This document shows positions 26,096-35,600 of a stretch of DNA of 64,000 nt, piece by piece; within the stretch, counting starts at the first letter, position 1, and each line of letters begins with the position of its first letter. Under the pieces are notes generated by a model, which had not been told where the DNA came from, made no database searches, and was given only the letters and a program-made list of their open reading frames with translations. Both the position numbers and the translations under genes were made by a program. The stretch spans positions 1 to 64,000 of the forward strand of contig CAVUQS010000011.1 of NCBI GenBank assembly GCA_963743705.1, in the 5' to 3' direction. The stretch comes from PALSA-243 sp963743705. Lineage in GTDB: Bacteria; Acidobacteriota; Terriglobia; Bryobacterales; Bryobacteraceae.

Positions 26096-28506
26096 TGAAG
26101 CTTTTATCTCCGACGCCACACAAAAGGCTGAACGAGATCACTGGATTCCTGCTGTTAGCAGCGGGGATGGTGATGTTGTTGAGCCTGATCTCGTACCACA
26201 CCCAAGATCCGTCTTGGGATACGGCGTCGTCCGCGCGCCCTCTGAATCTGGTCGGCTACCCCGGCGCATACCTTTCGGACCTCTTCTTGCAGCTTTGCGG
26301 CGCCACTGCCTTCCTGTTTCCGCTGCTGACGTTTCTACTGGCGTGGCGGTGGATTCGCTCTGAGGAAGTAGTGGCGGGCGCGATCAAGCTGGCGGGGACG
26401 GGCGCGCTCACGCTCAGTGCATGCGCCGCGCTATCGTTCATTCCGCTGCGCATGTTCAGCGGCAATATCCGCCTGGGTGGAACGCTCGGCTATGCGCTGG
26501 CGAGTTACCTGGTGGATTCGCTCAATTTAGCGGGCGCGGTGCTGTTCACGGCGACGGCCGTGATCGTCTCTGTTTACCTGGTCTCCAGCTTCACCTTGGC
26601 GAAACTGGCGGGGTGGTTGGCGGGTCCGATGGCTTGGGTGGAGCGGCGGCGCGCGGCTTTCCAAGCCTGGCGCGAGCGCATGCAGCAACGGTCTTATCAG
26701 AAGGCCGAAGAGCGCGCGGCCAAGCGGCACGTGAAGAGCGAAACGCGCGCGGCTGAGGCTGCTGCGGAGGCCAAGGCCGCAAGAGCGGAAGCCAGAGCTG
26801 CGAAGGCCGAGACCCGGGCGGCTCGCGTGAAAACGGTTGTCGCGGAGCCCGAACCATCGGCGGCGGTCGATACCCCTCCGTGGGAAACGCACGCGCCCGA
26901 AGCCGTTGAAGATCGCGCCCCCGAGATTCCGATCTGCCCGGTGGAGGACTTGCCGCCGCCGCCCGCGCCGTTGGTGCCCGAATCCCACGCCGTTTCAGCG
27001 CCTGCCGAGCGCCGGCCGATGATGTTCACGATGCCCTCCACGGATTTGCTCAACGAAGCGCCTGGCCGCAGCGCTTACGACGAGCAGGAGCTCAAGGACA
27101 TCGCCATCCGCATCAAGTCAAAGTTTGAAGAGTTCAACGTGCTCGGCAACGTGGTGCAGATCAACCCCGGTCCGGTGGTGACCACGTTCGAATTCAAGCC
27201 GGAAGCGGGCATCAAGTACAGCCGCATCACCAATCTCACCGAAGATCTGTGCCTGGGTTTGCAGGCGGAATCGATTCTGATCGAGCGCATTCCCGGCAAG
27301 CCGACCGTCGGCATCGAAGTGCCGAATACCAAGCGCGAATTGATCGCGCTGCGGCAGATGATCGAATCGGAGGAATTCCAGCAGGCGCATTCGCATCTGG
27401 CGATCGCGCTCGGCAAGGATATCAACGGCCGCATCCGCGTGGCGGCGCTCGACGCCATGCCGCACCTGCTGATTGCGGGTTCGACTGGCTCGGGCAAGAG
27501 CGTCATGATCAACTCGATGATCATGTCGATTCTCTATAAGGCCACGCCCGACGACGTCCGCTTCATCATGGTGGATCCCAAGCGCGTCGAGCTCGGCATC
27601 TACGAGAATATTCCGCACCTGCTGACGCCCGTCATCGTCGATCCCAAGAAAGCCACCAACGCGTTGCGTAATGCCGTGCTCGAAATGGAGCGGCGCCTGC
27701 GCATGCTGGCCGAGTTGGGCGTGCGCAATATCGAGCAGTACAACAAGAAGATTCGCAAAATGCAGGAGCAGCCGCGCAGTCTCTTCACCGAGGGCGAAGA
27801 GACGCAGGAAGATCCGAAGCCGCTGCCCTATATCCTGATTCTGATCGACGAATTGGCCGACCTGATGATGCTGGAAGGCCGCAATGTGGAAGAGAGCGTA
27901 ACGCGCCTGGCGCAGATGGCGCGCGCCGTGGGCATGCACCTGGTACTGGCGACGCAGCGCCCTAGCGTGGACGTGATCACGGGGTTGATCAAAGCGAATT
28001 TCCCCGCGCGCATCAGTTTCCGCGTGGCCACGCGCGTCGATTCGCGCACTGTTCTCGACGTGATGGGCGCGGAGCACTTGCTGGGCAAGGGCGACATGCT
28101 GTTCCTTCCCCCGGGATCGTCGCGGCTGACGCGCGTTCACGGCGCGTTCGTGACCGAAACCGAAATCGGGCGTGTAGTGGATTTCTGGAAGAATCAGGCC
28201 AAGCCCGAATACGACCAATCGTTCCTGATTGCCCCGCCGAGCGACGAGGAAGGCGCGGCGGCCGAGGAACCCGCCAACGAAGATCAGGATCCGATGTATG
28301 AAGAAGCCGTGCGCCTGGTGCTGCAAATGGGGAAAGCGTCGACCTCGACGCTGCAGCGTCACCTACGGCTGGGCTATGGCCGCGCGGCGCGCATCCTCGA
28401 CATGATGCAGCGCGACGGGATTATCGGCCCGCCGGACGGCAGCAAGCCGCGCGATGTGTTGAAGCGGCCGGATTGGCTGCGAGAGGTTGAGGGAACGGTG
28501 CGGTAG
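26095..28506 (+). CDS. ftsK: DNA translocase FtsK/SpoIIIE
   Basis: An 803-residue DNA pump that clears and positions chromosomes at the division septum. Four membrane helices occupy ~15-190. A linker of ~200-330 is rich in Ala, Arg, Glu and Lys (AAEAKAARAEARAAKAETRA) and then Pro. The RecA-like motor has Walker A (AGSTGSGKS, ~461) and Walker B (LILIDELADLMM, ~580). The C-terminal gamma winged helix (~730-800, YEEAVRLVLQMGKAST ... RAARILDMMQRDGI) binds KOPS-like sites. I start at 26095 because it overlaps the uppP stop and the protein then begins MKLLSPTPHKR, a normal FtsK start. Short linker relative to E. coli FtsK. Confidence 0.93.
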   Translation: MKLLSPTPHKRLNEITGFLLLAAGMVMLLSLISYHTQDPSWDTASSARPLNLVGYPGAYLSDLFLQLCGATAFLFPLLTFLLAWRWIRSEEVVAGAIKLAGTGALTLSACAALSFIPLRMFSGNIRLGGTLGYALASYLVDSLNLAGAVLFTATAVIVSVYLVSSFTLAKLAGWLAGPMAWVERRRAAFQAWRERMQQRSYQKAEERAAKRHVKSETRAAEAAAEAKAARAEARAAKAETRAARVKTVVAEPEPSAAVDTPPWETHAPEAVEDRAPEIPICPVEDLPPPPAPLVPESHAVSAPAERRPMMFTMPSTDLLNEAPGRSAYDEQELKDIAIRIKSKFEEFNVLGNVVQINPGPVVTTFEFKPEAGIKYSRITNLTEDLCLGLQAESILIERIPGKPTVGIEVPNTKRELIALRQMIESEEFQQAHSHLAIALGKDINGRIRVAALDAMPHLLIAGSTGSGKSVMINSMIMSILYKATPDDVRFIMVDPKRVELGIYENIPHLLTPVIVDPKKATNALRNAVLEMERRLRMLAELGVRNIEQYNKKIRKMQEQPRSLFTEGEETQEDPKPLPYILILIDELADLMMLEGRNVEESVTRLAQMARAVGMHLVLATQRPSVDVITGLIKANFPARISFRVATRVDSRTVLDVMGAEHLLGKGDMLFLPPGSSRLTRVHGAFVTETEIGRVVDFWKNQAKPEYDQSFLIAPPSDEEGAAAEEPANEDQDPMYEEAVRLVLQMGKASTSTLQRHLRLGYGRAARILDMMQRDGIIGPPDGSKPRDVLKRPDWLREVEGTVR

Positions 28507-28510
28507 GGGC

Positions 28511-28990
28511 TTAAGTTTCGTCGCCCGCTTCCATCAGGCTCTCCAGTTCGGGAATCATGGAGAGGTCTTTCTCGCGACCGGCGGCGCGTTTTGCGCGGAT
28601 CAGACCCGGCAGATCGATTGTGGTAACTTTGCGGCCGAAGGCTTCGACGACTTGCGACTGAGCTTTGACCTCTTGGTAAGTTCCCAATCCAGAGACTTCC
28701 GCGAGAAGATCGATTTCTCCCAGGTCTGTGCGTAGAGTAAGTACCGTCGCGTTTCGCAGAGTTACTTCATCCCAAACGAAGGGAAGGTCGTCGGGAAAAC
28801 CTCTCGGGCGCGGATGGAACGGCGCAAGAGCCCCCTTCAGCTTTTTCAGATTCGCTGCGATGCGGGAATAAAAGACGTCGAGATCGTTAGTGAAATGTGC
28901 GCTTCCGTGAAGCATCGCGGCCACGCCGCCAACGATAACGAAATCCACCTCGGCGTCGCACAGAGTTTGAACCGCACGCTCGAAGTCCAT
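28511..28990 (-). CDS. Nucleotidyltransferase-fold protein (AbiEii/DUF6036-like)
   Basis: A 159-residue protein with a minimal nucleotidyltransferase motif near the N-terminus: VGGVAAMLHGSAHFTNDLDVFY, where GG and D-x-D supply metal and nucleotide binding. A third acidic site may be EIDLLAEV. The rest is helical, with a C-terminal LIRAKRAAGREKDL that occurs in many toxin-like nucleotidyltransferases. The preceding 73-residue gene lies two bases upstream, so the two form a unit that looks like a toxin-antitoxin module. Partner and target are unknown. It is convergent with ftsK, with only four bases between the stop codons. Confidence 0.7.
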   Translation of the reverse strand: MDFERAVQTLCDAEVDFVIVGGVAAMLHGSAHFTNDLDVFYSRIAANLKKLKGALAPFHPRPRGFPDDLPFVWDEVTLRNATVLTLRTDLGEIDLLAEVSGLGTYQEVKAQSQVVEAFGRKVTTIDLPGLIRAKRAAGREKDLSMIPELESLMEAGDET

Positions 28991-28992
28991 TG

Positions 28993-29214
28993 CTAGCGTT
29001 TGCGTGCCGCCCCGCGGTTCCGCTCAACAACCTTTGATATGCGCTCTAACTTACGCGCGCGCTCCGCCGGTGTGAGCCGCAGTTGCTCGATTAACAGGGT
29101 GAGGTCGATGCCATATTCCCGCGCCGCCGCGGTCCGGCTTCCGGGAGGCGGATTTCGCAACCATTCCTCCGCGCGCGCCAGACGGTCCGGAGGCAATCGT
29201 CGAAGCTCGTCCAC
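28993..29214 (-). CDS. Small basic partner of the nucleotidyltransferase (putative antitoxin)
   Basis: A 73-residue helical protein. It begins MDELRRLPPDRLARAEEWLR and ends in a highly basic tail GAARKR. The middle (AAAREYGIDLTLLIEQLRLTPAERARKLERI) forms the recurrent 'LTPAERxRKLE' helix seen upstream of many small nucleotidyltransferase genes. It ends two bases before the nucleotidyltransferase ATG, in the order expected for antitoxin-toxin. Function inferred from gene order, not from a domain hit. Confidence 0.55.
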   Translation of the reverse strand: MDELRRLPPDRLARAEEWLRNPPPGSRTAAAREYGIDLTLLIEQLRLTPAERARKLERISKVVERNRGAARKR

Positions 29215-29266
29215 AATTTGATTCTACTGCGGCTTGTGCGTGATCGCGTCGAATCAACGCGATTGC

Positions 29267-31006
29267 CTACACGATCAAGAAATTCAGCATCATGCCGGTG
29301 TCTTCATGCGGCAGGATGTGGCAGTGAAACACTGCCTTGCCGGTGAACTGCTTGAATCGCATGCGGAGGACTACAGTCGATTGCAGGGGCACCCAGACCG
29401 TGTCTCCGATGGGCGTTTTGGGCGCCGGATTGCCGTTGACCGAAATCACCTCGAAGTGGTTGACGTGAATATGAAACGGGTGCCCTTCGGTGCCGCCGTG
29501 GTGAGCGCCCAGCACCTGAATATGCCACTCCTCGCACGTTTCGAGGTTGACCACGGCCGGGACTTCCAGTTGCCCATAGGTATTGTTGTTGATTAGAAAA
29601 TCGATGCCGACGTACGGGTTTTCCGCGGGCGGAAAGACTCCGGAGAAAACGAAGTTCCGCACCTTTTTAATCTCTTCCGGCTTGATCTTCGGATAATAGC
29701 GGCGCTGCACGGGCAACTTGACCGGAATGCCCATGTTTTTCGGCGCGCCCTTGATTTCGATCTCGGCGATGGTCTTCTGATCGCTCTGCAGGAACTGCTG
29801 GCGCTGCTCGAGCTGGATGATTTTGTAGATTCCAGGCGTCGCGATACCTTTGATTAGAAACTCGGCGCGGCTGCCCGGGGGCACCGCGACCTGTCCCGGG
29901 TCGGCGGTATTGGGAGTGAGCAGCATCACCGGCTTCTGCGCCGTCGCGTGCACCGGAATCGTCATCGTCTCCGGGAAATTCACGCTGTCGGTGGCGATCA
30001 GGTGCATCTCATGGCCTTCCACCACGATCGGCATGAAGTTATCGGAGCATGCGTTCAGGAAACGGAAGCGGACCACTTCGCCGGGCGCGATCGTGAAGCG
30101 CTGGACGGGCATCTGCGTTCCGATGGGGTGCGTGGGCTCCTTCGGATTCGGGTTGTGCGTTTCCTTGAAGAATGGTTCTCCGTTGAGCATGAAGTAACGC
30201 AGTTTGTAATCGCCGGCGGTGAATCCGCCCTGCAGATTGGTGGGCTCCATCTGCCCCGCCTTCGGGTTGTACATGGTCACCTTGCCCGACATGGTGTCCC
30301 AGATGGCGTTCTGTTTCGGCTGATAAGTCCAGATGTTCGGGTCTTCTTCGCTCGGGAACAGTCCGATATCCTGAACGGCGAGCAGAATGTCGCGCGCGGC
30401 CTTGATCTCCGGAACTTCGTCGATGTCGCCGTAAGTAATGATCGCGCCCGCCATGCCGCTGACGCACTGAACCGCGGTGGACCCGTGATGGTGCGGGTGA
30501 TACCAGGAAAGGCCTGGCGGCTGGTCGTCGGGGATCTTGAACTCGTAGTCGTAAAACTTGCCGGGCATGACATCGATCATCGTCGCCAGAGGATTTGCCG
30601 TACCGACGGGCTCGAACAGGTGAGGGATGATGTCGAGGCCGTGCAGGTGAAGGTTGGTGGCGTCGAACATGTGCGGCACGTTGTGGTTGCCGTTCCAGCC
30701 TTTGGAATCGACCGGCGGCAGCGAATTCTTGATACGGATGCGGAGCGTCTGCCCCGGGTGCGTCTTGATCAACTGGCCCGGCACTGTGCCGTTGTAGCTG
30801 CGCAGCCGGCAGTGATGGCCATCGATCGTCTTGTCGATGAATTTGCAGTCAAGATAGAGCTCCTGCACCTTCCCGGAAGGCGCACCTCCTGAGGGCGTAC
30901 CGGCGGCGACGGACTTGGCCGTCTGGCTTTGCGCATTCGCGCTCATGGCGGTTGCGGCGAGGCCGCCTCCGGCTTGAATGAGCTTGCGTCGGGTAATCGG
31001 TTCCAT
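29267..31006 (-). CDS. Tat-exported multicopper oxidase
   Basis: A 579-residue oxidase with three cupredoxin domains. The N-terminus ITRRKLIQAGGGLAATAMSANAQ is a twin-arginine signal. Copper-ligand motifs are present in order: HLHGLDIIPH and WYHPHHHGST in domain one, then HPFHIHVNHFEV and FHCHILPHEDTGMM near the C-terminus (Cys of the T1 site, with Met as axial ligand). It resembles bilirubin-oxidase/CotA-type enzymes that oxidise phenols or metals and reduce O2 to water. It is downstream of, and co-oriented with, a one-haem protein gene (28 bases between) and may accept electrons from it. Substrate unknown. Confidence 0.92.
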   Translation of the reverse strand: MEPITRRKLIQAGGGLAATAMSANAQSQTAKSVAAGTPSGGAPSGKVQELYLDCKFIDKTIDGHHCRLRSYNGTVPGQLIKTHPGQTLRIRIKNSLPPVDSKGWNGNHNVPHMFDATNLHLHGLDIIPHLFEPVGTANPLATMIDVMPGKFYDYEFKIPDDQPPGLSWYHPHHHGSTAVQCVSGMAGAIITYGDIDEVPEIKAARDILLAVQDIGLFPSEEDPNIWTYQPKQNAIWDTMSGKVTMYNPKAGQMEPTNLQGGFTAGDYKLRYFMLNGEPFFKETHNPNPKEPTHPIGTQMPVQRFTIAPGEVVRFRFLNACSDNFMPIVVEGHEMHLIATDSVNFPETMTIPVHATAQKPVMLLTPNTADPGQVAVPPGSRAEFLIKGIATPGIYKIIQLEQRQQFLQSDQKTIAEIEIKGAPKNMGIPVKLPVQRRYYPKIKPEEIKKVRNFVFSGVFPPAENPYVGIDFLINNNTYGQLEVPAVVNLETCEEWHIQVLGAHHGGTEGHPFHIHVNHFEVISVNGNPAPKTPIGDTVWVPLQSTVVLRMRFKQFTGKAVFHCHILPHEDTGMMLNFLIV

Positions 31007-31034
31007 GGTGTATTCTCCAGTGCGGGAAAAACTC

Positions 31035-32474
31035 TTATCGCGCGGCCGTCTTGAGGCTGTGCGATGGGGGAAGCTGGCACGCTACAGGCATGGCGCGCGG
31101 GCTCACATAGGTTGCATATTCCGCGAATGCGACTGCCAACTGCAACGAGGAATCGAGCGGGATCGCGTTTTCGAACGGATTCGGTTGCGGCGCATTTGCA
31201 TTCGGGAAAGGATCGGGATAACTGTAATCGGAGAAGTAAGCCGTATTGGCCGCGTTGTGCGTGGTGCAGAGCCCGGCGAAGCTGAAGATCGCTGGAATGC
31301 TCACGCCCTGAATGTTGAGGTAAGGCGGCGCTGCGGCGAAGGCGCCCATGTGGCAGGAGACGCAACTCGAATTCGCCTGGTCCACAGCGCCTGCAAGCCT
31401 TCGTTCGCAGCCGTAATGCTGCGGAAGCTGGTTGGGATTGGTGGGAGCGAGCACCGTTTCCACCGGCGGCTTGCTCGCGGCGCGATCTACCGCGGGAAAC
31501 GTATGCGGATCGTTGCCCCACTGCACGCCCAGCGGTTCCACGCGATCGAGAACCGACTTGCCCGGCAGGAATCCGTTGTAGGCGAGAGTGCTGTATACCC
31601 AACGAGTGGGCGAGCGCGAATCCACCACCGCCAGATCGATCTGGATAAGGTGGGCCTTGCGCACCCGGCGGTCGCAGGTGGAATACTGGTCCGGCCCGTA
31701 TTGCACGTGGCCGTTCACCTGCCAATCCGAGCTGCCCTTCAAGTAAGGAACGTTCGTTCCATCGGCCGTGGTGTTGAGGAGCTTGATGACGACTGTGCCT
31801 TCCTGGAACGGCAACCCGTTGGCTCGCATCTGAGAGCCGTCTTTGTGTACGCCGGGCTCGCCCGAGGAAGGAAACACCTGGCCCAGAGACCACGCGCCGC
31901 AAGGGTTGTACATGCCGACCGACCATGTCTCAAACAGAGGATCTACCGCCGATGCGTTGGCTTTCAGGACGCCGTAAAGGTGTTCCTTGCCGCTGCCGCG
32001 CCCGTCATGAAAGGTCGAAAGCGCCGTCGATAGCTCATTGGTGAGGCCGTGGGTGAACTCGCGTCCGCGCTGTCCGTCGAAAGCCATCCATGGCACATGG
32101 AACCAGCGCGTCTGGCCGCCGACCTGGGTCTTCCAGCCGGGGTTGTCGGCCAGGTCGGGATCCTGTCCCAGCCTGACGTAGTCGACGATGTCTTGAACGT
32201 AAGCGCGCCAGTCGTCCCAATTCACGCTCGATCCGTCGAAGGACACGTTCCGCTTGAGCCACGGCGCTTCGCAGACCGGCATCTTAGCGGGATAGTCGTG
32301 ATTCAGTTTGAATCTCGGTCCGGTCCATCCGGGAGGCGGGGAATCTACGCTGTCGCGGAAGGCTTCCGCGGCGGGCGCCGGTCTTGCGGCCGGGCGCTGG
32401 GTATCCGCGGTTTGCGCGGCTGCCAGAAGGGATACTGCGAAAATCGGAAATAACCGGAGTATCTCATTCGTCAT
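31035..32474 (-). CDS. Secreted monohaem protein (paralogue of 37226-38650)
   Basis: A 479-residue exported protein. A signal peptide (FPIFAVSLLAAAQ) is followed by a Pro-rich stretch and a long body with a single haem c motif CVSCH at residue ~371. Around it runs Q-L-P-Q-H-Y-G ... R-L-A-G-A-V-D ... SSCVSCHMGAFA. The paralogue across the locus has the same spacing: Q-L-P-A-Q-H-L-G ... RLNGPADLNTTSCMSCH. Both share WFHVPWM/WYHIPWL, GTVVIKLL/GTVFAKLL and an ...LAVVDSRSPTRWVYSTLAYNG / IAVRDARADA...WVFGTFVYNG strand. Electron carrier or scaffold of unknown fold. Probably in one operon with the multicopper oxidase. Confidence 0.8.
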   Translation of the reverse strand: MTNEILRLFPIFAVSLLAAAQTADTQRPAARPAPAAEAFRDSVDSPPPGWTGPRFKLNHDYPAKMPVCEAPWLKRNVSFDGSSVNWDDWRAYVQDIVDYVRLGQDPDLADNPGWKTQVGGQTRWFHVPWMAFDGQRGREFTHGLTNELSTALSTFHDGRGSGKEHLYGVLKANASAVDPLFETWSVGMYNPCGAWSLGQVFPSSGEPGVHKDGSQMRANGLPFQEGTVVIKLLNTTADGTNVPYLKGSSDWQVNGHVQYGPDQYSTCDRRVRKAHLIQIDLAVVDSRSPTRWVYSTLAYNGFLPGKSVLDRVEPLGVQWGNDPHTFPAVDRAASKPPVETVLAPTNPNQLPQHYGCERRLAGAVDQANSSCVSCHMGAFAAAPPYLNIQGVSIPAIFSFAGLCTTHNAANTAYFSDYSYPDPFPNANAPQPNPFENAIPLDSSLQLAVAFAEYATYVSPRAMPVACQLPPSHSLKTAAR

Positions 32475-32664
32475 GTAATCAAATCAATCCAATTCGGCTC
32501 GCTTGCGATCATAAACCGCAATTTGATTTCACGCAAGGATTTAATGTCAAAAAACTAATTTGCTAACCGTTGGAATAATATCTTTAGCATTTCTTGACGC
32601 GAGCTTCCGGGCGTGATAACTAGAGAGGGTACATCCTTGCTAAATCTTATTAGGAGAGCCGGAT
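32475..32664. promoter_or_regulatory. Divergent promoter region for the Mo-hydroxylase and haem-protein/oxidase units
   Basis: A 190-base, AT-richer stretch separates the leftward haem-protein gene and the rightward molybdenum enzyme gene. A possible rightward promoter has TTGACG at 32594-32599 and an extended TGATAACTA at 32614-32622, giving a 17-base spacer to TAACTA (or 15 to GATAAC). The -10 is poor. The ribosome site AGGAGA at 32651-32656 precedes the ATG at 32665. I see no clear operator palindrome. Confidence 0.35.
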
Positions 32665-35600
32665 ATGGCTTCCGCAGTCACCTTCTTTCTCAACGGCAAA
32701 CCAGTCACTATTCATGACCCTGCGCCGGATTTATTACTGATCGATTATCTTCGTTCTCCTCAAGTGGGTTTAGCCGGCCCAAAGAAATCGTGCGGCCAGG
32801 GAGGCTGCGGCGCCTGTACCGTAATTCTTTCCCGCTGGGACGGTGAAAAGCCGGAGCACCGGGCGATTAATTCCTGCTTGCGCCCGGTTTGCGCGCTGGG
32901 CGGCTTGGTGGTGACCACGATTGAAGGCACGGGCGCGGTGCGGCGTCCGAACCCGCAATTCCTGCGGCATTCTCTCGTGGCTTCGCGTGCGGCGGCTCCG
33001 CTGGACGCTCCCACGCCCCCCGCGGTAATCCAGGCGGAAAACGCCGCCCGCGCTAAGTACACGGCGGTTCTGGAATCGGTACACGAAGCGCAGGAGAAGC
33101 GGGAAGGCCCGCCTCTGCTCAAACTCGGCGGCGCCAAAGCAGCGTATCCCTCGGAAGTCACGCACGAAGGCATGAACCCGGTGGCTTACGAACTGGCCCT
33201 GAATAATGGATCGCAATGCGGTTATTGCAGCGTAGGTTTCGTGATGAATATGTCCGAATTCATCACAAATTATCCAAGGGCAACTAAAAAAGAAATCGAA
33301 GACGCTTTCGATGGAAATATCTGCCGCTGCACCGGCTACCGTTCCATTCTGACCGGTATGAAAACCTTCGCCTCGAATTGGACCAAGGAGGATGAAGACA
33401 ACCGCATGAAGTGCTTGCTCGACCCGGGCAGCGCGTCCCAGAAGCCCGCCGATGTGGTGATTCCGTTTCCGCTCGCAGCTCACCAACATGCTCAACCCGT
33501 GACATCCGAGGGCGCGGGCCAAGCGTGGCTCACGCCGGTGACGCTGGATGAATTGGCACGGGCGATGTATGAAAACCGCGCCGGGAAAATCCGCCTGGTG
33601 CATGGAAATACCTCGTTTGGCGTATATAAAAATGAGTTCCCTGCGACACAGTTATTCATAGATATTCGGTTAATTCCCGATTTGAGCGCGCCTCCGGTAT
33701 GGACCGAGGCGGAACTAATTGTGGCGGCGGGCGCTACTTACAACGATTTGATCGGGCTGCTGCAAACCGCGATGGAAGAGCGCGGCTTGCCGGAAACCAG
33801 CCGCATCGGCGCGAGTTGGTTTATGGCGCGCCGAACGGCCGGCCGAATCGTCCGCAACGCGGCGTCTCTCGCCGGGAACACCATGATGGTGCTGCACCAC
33901 ATCGCGGATGGAACCGGCGAGCCGTTCCCTTCGGACCTGTTCACGGTCTTGGACGCGATCGGCGTCAAGATCGACTACCTGGAACTCGTCGAAGCAAAAT
34001 TCGAGAATCGGTCCGCGGGCGTCGCCGAGCTGGTGGCGGCCGTGGCAAACGATGCGTCGCTGCCGGATCGCATCGTCCTCGTGGCGTACCATCTGCCGGT
34101 TGGCGGCGCAAATGAGGTCGTGCTGGCGCAGAAGGTGGCGATGCGGGATGTCAACGCCCACAGCATCGTCAACACGGCGAGCGTGCTCGAGATTTCAGCC
34201 GATTCCGTGCTGACGGGCGTGACTCTGGCGTATGGCGGCATCGCCCCGTATCCTTGGCGCGCGGTAGAGACCGAGGCCGCGCTCACCGGGACGACGCTTG
34301 GCCTCAGCAGCATCGCCGAAGCGGCGAGGATTCTGGAACGGGAAGTTCGCGACGAACTAAATCGTTGGAAGGCGCGGATGCGCGGTCTGCCGTCGGAGGG
34401 CTTTACCGACGAGTATCGAATCCAGCTTGCGGTTTCGTTCCTTTATAAGGCTGCGGTAAATGCGATGGAAGCGCGGGGACTCCCCGTGGCTCCCGAAATC
34501 GCATCGAGCGGCATCATCACCTGGGGCCATTGGCCCGAGAGCGACGGCCGCCAATATTACGTTACGCAAGATTGGAAAAAGCCCGTCGCGCAGCCGTATA
34601 TCAAGGTTACGGCGATGTACCAGACCTCGGGTCAGATCCACTATACGCAGGAACTGCCAACGCCCCCGCTTACGGTGAATGCGGCGTTCGTGCAGAGCAG
34701 GCGACCGCTGGCGAACTATCGCTTTGTCATTCCGGGCGGTTCCGACCCGGCCACGCCCGATCAGATGCGGGCGCACCTCAGCCAGTATGCAAGTTCGTTC
34801 GTCGATCTGATTACCGCGGACAACATCAAGAACGGCGGAATCAATTATCAGGGCATGGCCATGGACCAGCCGCTGTTCTCGCCGGAAATGGTCAACTTTG
34901 CCGGGCAATCCATCGCGCTGGTGGCCGCGACCACCGAGCAGGAGGCGATCCGCATCGCCGAATATGTGACCGGCCGGTGCGTGGCTTACTCACCCGTGGA
35001 TTGGCCTGCGCCTTGGAACGAGCCGATCATCGGGCTGGAGGATGCGATCGAGAAAGGCAGCGTCTTTCCGGATACCCCCAAGAGCGCCAGTTTCGTCTCG
35101 CACATCTGGAAGATCACGCGGCCGGGGAGCGAGTTTGGCTGGGTGCGCGAAAAGAAGCCGCTCGACGGAGCGCCGATGGTTCGCGAGATGGATGTCAGCG
35201 GCATTCATTGCACGGTGGTGGAGAATTCGCAGAGGAACGGCGGCCAGGCCCATTTCTATATGGAAACGCAGGCGTGCGTCGCGGAACCGGTGGATGAACG
35301 GCGCATGATCGTGCATCCGTCGACGCAGAGCCCGATGGAAATGCACGCCACCACCGCCATGGCGCTGGGGGTTCAATACAACCAGATCGATGTGCAGGTG
35401 ACCTCAGTGGGCGGCGGCTTCGGGGGCAAGACCGAGCCTGCCCGTTTCGTGACAGGCCCCACCGCGGTGGCGGCGTATTCCATGAAACGGCCGGTGCGTC
35501 TCGCGATGCCGCGTGACGAAGATACATTGATGACCGGCAAGCGCCACGCGTATTATGGCCAGTATCAAATCGCCATCGATCCGGGCAGCCAGGAACGGCC

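Noticed and set aside
27118..28362. A 414-residue minus-strand frame antisense to ftsK
   Set aside because: It overlaps the conserved FtsK motor domain and is a His/Arg/Gln-rich shadow.
29267..31006. Multicopper oxidase as a nitrite reductase (NirK)
   Set aside because: It has the three-cupredoxin length and HxH/HCH ligand set of a laccase-type oxidase, not the two-domain NirK pattern.
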